This document shows positions 57,014 through 64,000 of a DNA stretch of 64,000 bases, in pieces. Numbering within the stretch: position 1 is the first letter of the stretch; every line of letters starts with the position of its first letter. The DNA is from Macrothele yani (taxonomy: Eukaryota > Arthropoda > Arachnida > Araneae > Macrothelidae), in NCBI GenBank assembly GCA_039090855.1, contig CM076999.1, positions 116,745,072-116,809,071 on the forward strand, written 5' to 3'. The notes beneath the pieces are model-generated. The model was not told the origin of the DNA and did no database searches. It was given only the letters and a program-made list of their open reading frames with translations. The translations under genes and the position numbers were made by a program.

Positions 57014-57545
57014 GGCCCTTATATTAGCACTACAGACACGAACCTGAGGTCCTTATATTAGCACTACAGACACGAACCTGAGGTCCTTATATTAGCACTA
57101 CAGACACGAACCTGAGGTCCTTATATTAGCACTACAGACACGAACCTGAGGTCCTTATATTAGCACTACAGACACGAACCTGAGGTCCTTATATTAGCAC
57201 TACAGACACGAACCTGAGGTCCTTATATTAGCACTACAGACACGAACCTGAGGTCCTTATATTAGCACTACAGACACGAACCTGAGGTCCTTATATTAGC
57301 ACTACAGACACGAACCTGAGGTCCTTATATTAGCACTACAGACACGAACCTGAGGTCCTTATATTAGCACTACAGACACGAACCTGAGGTCCTTATATTA
57401 GCACTACAGACACGAACCTGAGGTCCTTATATTAGCACTACAGACACGAACCTGAGGTCCTTATATTAGCACTACAGACACGAACCTGAGGTCCTTATAT
57501 TAGCACTACAGACACGAATCTGAGGCCCTTATATTAGCACTACAC
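57014..57545 (+). repeat. 34-bp satellite array (about 15.6 units)
   Basis: Unit GGTCCTTATATTAGCACTAC plus AGACACGAACCTGA, starting at 57014 and repeating every 34 bp to 57524, then a partial unit. Inner units look identical, and edge units carry GGCCC for GGTCC. Each unit joint reads CGAACCTGAGGTCCTT. The same run occurs in the tRNA-like head of SINE B nearby (57926-57942). Confidence 0.95.
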
Positions 57546-57829
57546 TCACAGCTCAGCAACTCTTGGTGCACTGCCGAATATTACAGAAATTTGCGAACTC
57601 TTGATATTTTTACCGTACTTCTCAAGTGTTGTTGTCCATTACCTCTGCGATACGAACACTGGACTAGCAGATCAGATCAGATCATATGTAGAGGATTTTA
57701 GGAAGGGAGTGTCTGACCCCAGGTCTTAAACAACCCTTAGAAATAAAAAGCTAGGAGATTTGGGCTAGAGTACCCGATAGGAAAGTGACACGGAAGCGAA
57801 GTAGAAAAGGGGAGAAAGACGCCCTTATT

Positions 57830-57985
57830 TATTACCGGGGGGCAGTACCTGAGGTCCGACGGCTTAATGTGCCCATTCGACGCACGGAGGATATTTAGTG
57901 GATCGAGCGTTCGTACCTGCTGGGATCGAACCTGAGGTCCTTTCGGTGGCAGTCACTAACGTTGCCCACTAGGCCACCCGCGGCC
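57830..57985 (-). mobile_element. tRNA-derived SINE (family B)
   Basis: On the minus strand the head begins GGGCCGCGGGTGGCCTAGTG (A-box-like) with AGGTTCGATCCCAGC (B-box-like) about 40 bp on. The 3' extent is uncertain, possibly to about 57700. The head is the apparent relative of the 192-bp satellite monomer. Confidence 0.78.
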
Positions 57986-57989
57986 CACG

Positions 57990-58044
57990 GTCACCGTGAG
58001 CAAGTCAATAGGCTATAAGCAGTCGCCCGTTCCTAATTTAGGGC
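57990..58044 (-). mobile_element. SINE A copy, 3' half, split by 5-kb hAT-like element
   Basis: The minus-strand tail of a family A SINE (CACCGTGAGCAAGTCAATAG through CCTAATTTAGGGC). The other half resumes at 63111 with the same TTTAGGGC. Confidence 0.85.
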
Positions 58045-59230
58045 ACGACTAACTGGGATCATCAACTATTGCATGTTACTGCTCAAGGCTCCGTCACTCC
58101 TTATACGTCAACGTACAGGTAGTCTTTCATATTTCTGCCACCGTAGCACTGAACGCCGACCCCTAACGATTCTTGTCGGGAAAATTTCCAACTGGAATTT
58201 CGTGGGTGCGAAATCTCATCCATTCGTTTGTAGTGTCTTGTGTGGAATATTTTGACATGTAAATAAAGAAGCGTTAGATGAGAAGTCATTTGATTTGTCT
58301 TGCTATTAAATTTCTTCAGCTGCTAAAAAACAACAAATTCGTAATTTTACAAAAGAGTTCCATTGTTCCATTGTATGGAGTAAAGAAACGAATAGATGAT
58401 TTCAACTAATTAGTAATTACCACAACAATGACCAACTCTAGCAGAAGATTGTTTATTATTTTATTAAATTAAAATATTTATTAAGCAATCAAATTTTCGT
58501 AGGCTAAAAGGTTTTAATTGCATAGTCCGTATGCACTTAACCCCCCCATTAAAACTGTATTTCCGGAAATATGGAAATGAATATACAAAACATCTGTAGA
58601 GAATTACAAGAATTATTGTTCATATACAATTCAAATTTTGACATTGGCTTCTCATTAAAATAAATGCTGATGGGAAACATGGGGCAGTTTATTTGAATCA
58701 CTTAAGCAGAATTTTTAAGAAAAAAGTGTATAACAATTCAAACATGGAACATAATATGCAAAACACTGGAGATGTAGGCACTATCAATAGTTTTGCCCAA
58801 CTCCGTACATCGATAGTTTTACGTTTTTCAATGCTGTAAGTGTACACCACGATAGCGTAAACTATTCAGTTTCCTCGGATGGATTTGATGACTGAAACGC
58901 TCATTTTCACACAATCTCCTTGTTTTCATTTCATTTATACTTTTAAGCACAGCCATATTGATACTAATGACACTAATCAAAAGAATAAACGGTGAGAGTA
59001 TGCGGTTTTTGCACTCTGTTGTTCTTCATGTTAAGTCAAGCTTAAAGCGAAAGTGTACGCTTCAGTCAGATAAAGACGAAGCCAGAAGCGTTGTTTTTGT
59101 TGTTTGTACTGGAAGTTTATAAGTGCGTCAGGTGTTGAAACAGTTTTTTGTTGAATGTAAGTAATCAGTAATAATAGGTAAACGTAAAATATCTTTTGCG
59201 CAACATTATTTTTCTTTTGGTTAAAATAAG

Positions 59231-59370
59231 GTCTACGCAAAATGTAGCCTTTGTGGGAAGAACTACAAAACATCGGGCAATACGTCAAATCTTAGGAATA
59301 ATTTAAAACGACAGCATTCAGCCTCTGTCATTTTAAATGATCCCAGAAAAAAAAAACTGAGGAGCAGCCC
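59231..59370 (+). pseudogene. BED-type zinc finger remnant of a hAT transposase
   Basis: The plus strand reads KCSLCGKNYKTSGNTSNLRN and NLKRQHSAS. This is a C..C finger with the 'GNTSNLR.HL...H' pattern of BED domains, the DNA-binding N-terminus of many hAT transposases. The first zinc-binding His of the usual LRKHL is Asn here. The reading stays open to about 59390 and then no further domain is seen. Confidence 0.72.
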
Positions 59371-59628
59371 CACTCAAAACTTTATTTATTCAGTTTCTCA
59401 CGAATTATTACCGCGATTTTGCTAAACATTATAGAAAAAAATGTTTTTGCATACAAAATTGCAGAATTTTCTTCTTTAGCTTTTGTGAACGGAAACATAA
59501 AAAAACCATGCAATACAAACAGAAAGTAAGAATTAAGGAGCCACGTATCAGCTCGTATTTCAGGCGAAACATTTGTTTCATGACTTTTGCTCACTCACTT
59601 CGGGTGGATATCGTCAAAACGTAGATTC

Positions 59629-59864
59629 CCCGCCCGGGTGGCGCAGTGGTCTAAAGGCTGACTTCTGACCATTCGTCCGAGATGGGTCCAGATTCGAATC
59701 CCGTGAGGAATAGATGTCTTGGTTGTGTTTGTCTTAGAGCACTGGCTTCTTTATCCCTTACCTGTAACCAGTGGAACTAAATCAGGCACGGGCGAGTGCT
59801 TACAGCCCATCAAATTTCTCACGGTGGTCGTTAAACCCCAAACAAAAAAAAAAAAAAAAAAAAA
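59629..59864 (+). mobile_element. tRNA-derived SINE (family A), full length with poly(A)
   Basis: Starts CCCGCCCGGGTGGCGCAGTG (A-box-like) with AGATTCGAATCCCGTGAGG (B-box-like). The body leads to CACGGTGGTCGTTAAACCCC and a poly(A) tail of about 20. It lies inside the hAT-like element. The 68-codon frame ending in Lys-rich codons here is an artefact of the tail. Confidence 0.92.
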
Positions 59865-59921
59865 GAAATGGTTAGTTTCAAAACTTAGAGCTTTTCGACA
59901 ATATGGAAAAGTAAAAAGTAA

Positions 59922-60690
59922 GTAAAATTCTGTTTCTATAATTTATACCTCATGTCCGACTTTTACTAAAAGCCGACGCTGGTAAAGAATTGTTTAGGAA
60001 TCTATTAATCTTTTACCTAATTTTTCCATTTAAACACACATTCACACATCGTTTTAGTAAATTAAGACATTTAGTGGATACTTCCATTATTATTATTATT
60101 AATAATAATAATAATAATATCCTTTAATAATTGTCATTTTCTCATAATTCCAGACAGAGCAGACAAGCAACTGAGAGGGTTGGAGCCTGCACAAGAGTTT
60201 CCGCTTGTTACAGGAAGTATACAATTTATTTAGAAATCACCATTAAAGGTATTTCAGATAAAAAGGATGGCAAAAATTAGTGTAAACAAAATAACTTTTT
60301 TTTTAAACATGAAACAATAGGAAAGGGGTGTTACATAATAGTACAGGAAATACTAAAGATAAGATGGAAAAACATCAATGGATCCAGTTTTTCTTTAATT
60401 ATATAATTAAAAATGAATTAATTTTTTATGTATGGTATTCCATTATGGTTAGATATTTCACTGAATACGTTATAATACTCGTCAGTAAATTATTGAAATC
60501 CTATAGCTATGGTCAAAATTGATTTTAATATTATATTTTAATTTTTCCAACGAAATACTGACATGATACGGGAACAAAATTATATGTGTTTAAGAGTTGT
60601 TTCTAATTTATACTTTTCAGTTTTATTAAATTTCACATTTCTACTAATAAAATTTTAATTTTAAATGCTTTATTCTATTATTTTATTTAG
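59922..60690 (-). mobile_element. LINE D copy 2, 3' untranslated region
   Basis: Parallels 19677-20453 (ATACCTCATGTCCGAC, CTATTAATCTTTTACCT, ACAGGAAGTATACAATTTAT). It includes an (ATT)n/(AAT)n patch near 60088-60120. Confidence 0.75.
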
Positions 60691-61280
60691 TACTTTTGTT
60701 CCTTTTTTACATATTACTGGTGCTAATACTTTCCAGCTTTGTGAGCTCCAAACGTTTTAGTTTCAAACTCCAGTATTCTTCTGAGATCACATTTAATAGA
60801 TATTTTAGTCTGCTCCGTAGTTTTTTATTTTTGTTCGAGTGTTTCATATATTATGTTTCGTTATTGCTATTAAATAATAAATTGTTAGGTTTTTAGATTC
60901 AGAGCAGTCCAGAGGTACATGGTGCAAAATGGTGTGCAGTAAATTTATGTCTATAATTTAAGTATTGTTGTAACCAATCCCAGAAATATTTTGCAAAATT
61001 GCAATCTACAAATAAATGTTGAAGAGTTTCCTCTGAGCCACAGTAGTTACAGTTAGGATTAGATATTAGTTTAATTCTATACAACCATTTTCTTGCCTGG
61101 CTAATATTGTGCGAAATTTTAAAAAGTAGATCCCTAATGTGAGTGCTTAGTTTTATTATTGATTGCAGTGTCCTAATACTATGTATCATATTGGATTGCA
61201 GTGTATCCGCACCCAAGGCTGTTACAGATAATATCTGACTAGCATTCTCTTCCTCCTCCGGTGTCTCTGTAGTTTTAACG
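60691..61280 (-). pseudogene. LINE D copy 2, C-terminal RT polyprotein
   Basis: Minus strand; 61216-60899 is open with IIKLSTHIRDLLFKISHNIS, ARKWLYRIKLISNPNCNYCG and SEETLQHLFVDCNFAKYFW. The CNYC...HLFVDC finger is intact here, while in copy 1 it lies across a frameshift. The remaining tail (to about 60691) is frame-shifted. It is 5' truncated, without the catalytic part. Confidence 0.82.
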
Positions 61281-61885
61281 AGTGAAAGGTTTATACTTTA
61301 ACAGTCTAAAATTATATTACTAGTGGAACAAGTCTGGCATGGCAGGACTTCAGAATGTCTCAGAAAAACCTTTTTAGGGATTTTTCCCCTGGAAATTTCC
61401 CATGAAGACATTTTCTTTTCAAAATGTGAAACAAATTGAGCACTTTTGTCGTTAAATGTGAGGAAATAAAGTTTTTCGGAATTTCAAAGTATTGGAACGT
61501 AAGCAATACTTTTCCTGAAGCAATGATTTTTTCGAAATACAGCATTGACTACATAAAAAATCTAATTGATACTCGATATTTAATAAATAAACGACTTACC
61601 TATTTTTCTAAATCCAAGCCAGAAGTATCCCAATTACAAACTTTCCAAATCGTGTGGAGAAGCCACACGATAAACATAGAGAAAAAACATTCAAAGTATG
61701 GCAATCTGAAAAAAAAATGTACCAATGGAAAAATATTTTTGTCATTAAGTTCCCCAATAAAAAAAATATTTTTTCCATTGAGGAACTTAGTCTCCCCATC
61801 TTTTCGACTTGCAATCCTGCATTTCCGGGCCCTTGGTTTTTTGTGTTTTTGTTGAACTTTGTTTTAATCTTTGGAATGTTTCTTT
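61281..61885. other. Inner hAT-like element sequence, nothing recognised
   Basis: A 139-codon plus-strand frame (61436-61855) exists but shows no known motif and is low complexity. It is not supported as a gene. Confidence 0.4.
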
Positions 61886-61889
61886 TCTA

Positions 61890-62570
61890 GATTCCGGGAT
61901 GGAGTGAGGAGCTTACCCTTCTTCCTCTCTGCCTGGTGCCTGTTTGTCTCCTCCAGTGGCGCTGGCTTTGGGAACGGCTGGTCGACTTTGTGCGTGAATC
62001 GGGGGGGGGTCTTTGTGTTTCGCTGGGATCTTTCCTCACTTTGCCTTTCCTGGTGTGGTTTGCTTTTTGGGTGGGTGGTGTGTGATTGCTGTTTGTGGTG
62101 TGTCGGTTCTGCGTGGTTGGGAGCCATTGTTGGGTCGAAAGCCGGTCTTCGTGCCACGCGGACGGCTCGGCGACCCTTCTGGTGGTGTCTCGGTTGGGAC
62201 GTCATCATATAGGCACCCGTGAAGGACAGCCTTCTCCTTGAGTGTTTCAAGTGGCCTGCCTCGTCATTCTTGGTGTCCCTGTCTGCAAGCGTGAAGTGTG
62301 GCCTGTTCGAGTTCTTCGGCAGGCCAGTGTGATTCGGGGGCTGGATGTGCTGACTGTGTAACCGTGGTTGGTGCATCGGGGTGTGAGTGAAACACCGGTG
62401 GAACCGAACTCACATTTTATATGTGGTTCAGCGAAGCGAGTGTGTTGGTGTTGCTGGGCAACAAAATTTCGTGCCGGGAGAGGGGTCGCTGTGCTCACGC
62501 ACAATGTCGTTCCCCTCTCTCGGATGCCAAGTCTTGGTTCTCCAAGTGTTGGTTTTCGAAGACAAAGGAA
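61890..62570 (+). mobile_element. Diverged relative of LINE C 3' region
   Basis: The order of landmarks follows LINE C copy 4 but with many changes: TTCGAGTTCTTCGGCAGGCC, GTGTTGCTGGGCAACAAAAT, the CCCCTCTC box and an end reading TTTTCGAAGACAAAGG, compared with TTATACGAAGACAAGG in copy 4. Long GC-rich frames on both strands (for example 61871-62212 and 62840-62247) are shadows. Confidence 0.6.
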
Positions 62571-63060
62571 ACATCGCCCAAAAAGTGTGTGTGATCGAAC
62601 CAATAAGCCTAACTGGAACGCCAACTCAGCAATCAGAAACTCTCGACTGGGTCTAAGGTTATTGCTCTGCTTTTGTCTGGCCAAGCCACACAATAACCGA
62701 AGATACTCAATAACCGAATTATTCTCAATAACCTTTGATTTTCCCTTTTTTGGAGTTAAAATAAGGTGGTAGCGACTGAATTCAATCAAGAACCCTTTTG
62801 CAATCTGAGTACGATATAGGCTATAAAATAAATTTTGCACTTTTGCGTTCCTATAGTTGCTTAACTGAAGTGATTAACTTCACGAAAAGAGATTAAAACA
62901 GCCTCGATTTACCTCGCTATAATGCACGTTTAAACAGGACGGCACATGAAAAACTAATGACGATCAGCCAAAAATAAAACACTAACTGGGGCCGGCGTCT
63001 GCACCCTTTAGCGACGAAAAGTGGAATTTTTCTTGTACGCGAATCCCCATAGAGAACGCC
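62571..63060. other. Right inner part of hAT-like element, nothing recognised
   Basis: No transposase motif found on either strand. Confidence 0.45.
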
Positions 63061-63110
63061 AAAGTGACAGAGCCTTGAGCAGTAACAGTTGATAATCCCA
63101 GTTAGCTGTG

Positions 63111-63252
63111 TTTAGGGCCACTGGTTCCAGGAAAGAGCCAGTGCCGTAAGACAAACACAACATTCATGCCTCTCCAGGATTCAAACCCGGACCCCTTTCG
63201 GACGAATGATCAGAAGCCATAGCTTAGACCACTGCGCCACAGGGGCGGCAAA
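63111..63252 (-). mobile_element. SINE A copy, 5' half (head), beyond the hAT-like element
   Basis: Minus strand. The tRNA-like head at the right has TGGCGCAGTGGTCTAAGC and the B-box-like GGGTTTGAATCCTGGAG. It continues from TTTAGGGC at 63111, the duplicate of the left-half end at 58037-58044. Confidence 0.88.
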
Positions 63253-63573
63253 GTAATCTTGCACTAGTGTCTCATTGTACTCTAGCGTGCTCTCCAAATC
63301 GTTACCTTATTGGAGGGAACCGGTTACGTGGAAAACCGAATCCCTCAAATTGGAGCAGTGTTCTAGAATACTATACGAATCGCCAATATTTTCGATTCAA
63401 TCCACTGTCATAATGAAACAGCAAGAATTAAAATAAGTTTTACACAATCCCGAGGTATGCACTGAAGAGCAATTGAATTAGAGACAGCTGGCGTTATGCA
63501 AATATGGCGCTGTGGGCGGCCCTGTAAACGGAAACGACATGGCGTATGCAGAGATCCGACAATTTAAGGAGTG
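63253..63573. other. Likely 5' end of the third Tc1, not resolved
   Basis: No terminal repeat could be identified because the other end of the element lies outside the window. Confidence 0.35.
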
Positions 63574-64000
63574 ATGCGACTGGAATCAGTGGGTAAGACG
63601 AAGGATCTAAGCGCATTTGATCGTGGGCAAATTGTCGGGGCCCGACGAATGGGACACTCCATCTCGGAAGTGCCGCCCCGGTGGCGCAGTGGTCTAAGCG
63701 ATGGCCTCTGATCATTCGTCCGAGCGGGGTCCGGGTTCGAATCCCGGTGAGGCATGGTTGTTGTGTTTGTCTTACGGCACTGGCTCTCTCCCTTCCCTGG
63801 AACCAGTGACCCTAAATTAGGGACGGGCGACTGCTTATAGCCCATTGAGTTGCTCACGGTGGTCGTTAAAAATCCAATAAAAAAAAAATAAAAAAATCTC
63901 GGAAGTCGTGCGGGCACTGGGATTTTTACGAGCCACTGTGTCACGGGTGCACCATGAGTACATCGAGTCCGGTAAAACCATCCCTGCAAGGGCCAACTGC
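63574..64000 (+). pseudogene. Tc1 transposase N-terminus, interrupted by a SINE
   Basis: The plus strand reads MRLESVGKTKDLSAFDRGQI and VGARRMGHSISEV up to 63671. A SINE A copy follows (63672-63895), then the frame resumes with VRALGFLRATVSRVHHEYIE and SGKTIPARANC to the window edge. This is the first helix-turn-helix region of a Tc1 transposase. Apart from the SINE the frame is open here. The catalytic domain lies beyond the window. Confidence 0.9.
63672..63895 (+). mobile_element. tRNA-derived SINE (family A), full length with target duplication
   Basis: Head GCCGCCCCGGTGGCGCAGTG (A-box-like), B box GGGTTCGAATCCCGG, body, tail CACGGTGGTCGTTAAA and an A-rich end. ATCTCGGAAGT flanks it (63661-63671, 63896-63906) as an exact 11-bp target duplication. 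It is the cleanest family member here. Confidence 0.96.

Larger units (their letters stand above)
58044..63110 (+). mobile_element. 5-kb hAT-like DNA transposon with nested passengers
   Basis: Ends CACGACTAACTGGGATCATC at the left and, inverted, CACAGCTAACTGGGATTATC at the right. About 50 bp of imperfect inverted repeat includes TACTGCTCAAGGCTC. TTTAGGG(C) flanks both ends as a 7-8 bp target duplication, and the two halves of one SINE A copy lie outside. A BED-type zinc finger segment (59231-59370) fits a hAT transposase. Passengers are SINE A (59629), LINE D copy 2 (59922) and a diverged LINE C relative (61890). No catalytic domain was recognised, so it is decayed or deleted. Confidence 0.75.

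Noticed and set aside
61436..61855. 139-codon plus-strand frame
   Set aside because: Low complexity, Lys- and Phe-rich, with a competing minus-strand frame; likely chance openness in AT-rich DNA.
1..64000. Endogenous viral element or LTR retrotransposon
   Set aside because: No protease, integrase, gag, envelope or capsid motifs and no long terminal repeats were seen on either strand.

Overview
The window is animal genomic DNA, most likely from an arthropod. It has no operons, ribosome binding sites or rRNA genes, and AT-rich non-coding DNA is packed with eukaryotic transposable elements. It holds Tc1, mariner, hAT, Merlin and P/THAP-type DNA transposons, RTE-clade and other non-LTR retrotransposons, and tRNA-derived SINEs. 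A cysteine-rich repeat protein of a kind I remember from arthropod genomes is also present. The species cannot be named from sequence alone. I find no intact host gene: almost every recognisable reading frame is a broken transposon gene, and the window reads as an intergenic transposon graveyard.

Layout. 0-5.5 kb: a SINE piece, an RTE tail, and an eight-unit 192-bp satellite (3471-5001) whose monomer carries a tRNA-like pol III promoter. 5.5-8.0 kb: a LINE copy (family 'C') split by a hAT-like insertion (6489-7666). 8.2-9.1 kb: dispersed repeat B and a Merlin terminus. 9.3-12.0 kb: a long inverted repeat with 1.15-kb arms. 12.1-17.0 kb: two RTE copies, the second with both endonuclease and reverse transcriptase. 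17.3-19.2 kb: a broken hAT transposase. 19.7-21.3 kb: LINE 'D'. 21.6-22.7 kb: Merlin. 22.7-26.9 kb: an RTE copy split by a hAT-type MITE that itself contains another RTE copy. 27.5-28.3 kb: repeat B again. 28.9-29.5 kb: an inverted-arm element. 30.2-32.1 kb: the longest LINE C copy. 32.5-35.1 kb: two back-to-back RTE copies. 36.1-37.3 kb: a complete but dead Tc1. 37.9-40.9 kb: LINE C interrupted by a P-like element with a THAP remnant. 41-46.3 kb: repeat B, the cysteine-rich protein, inverted arrays and a second THAP exon. 46.8 kb: a palindromic MITE. 49.1-50.1 kb: mariner. 51.4-52.6 kb: a second Tc1. 53.3-55.3 kb: one mariner nested inside another, with a 33-bp minisatellite that looks like an amplified mariner terminal repeat. 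57.0-57.5 kb: a 34-bp satellite. 58.0-63.1 kb: a 5-kb hAT-like element that splits a SINE and carries LINE and SINE passengers. 63.6-64.0 kb: the start of a third Tc1, interrupted by a SINE.

How the parts relate. The content is a record of nested insertions. Many can be ordered from the sequence because target-site duplications and rejoined host-element sequence are still visible. RTE copies sit repeatedly against (TA)n tracts. Three tandem arrays appear to be built from transposon modules: two from a tRNA-like SINE head and one from a mariner terminal repeat. All similarity statements are by-eye comparisons within the window or recognition of known protein motifs; no database search was possible.
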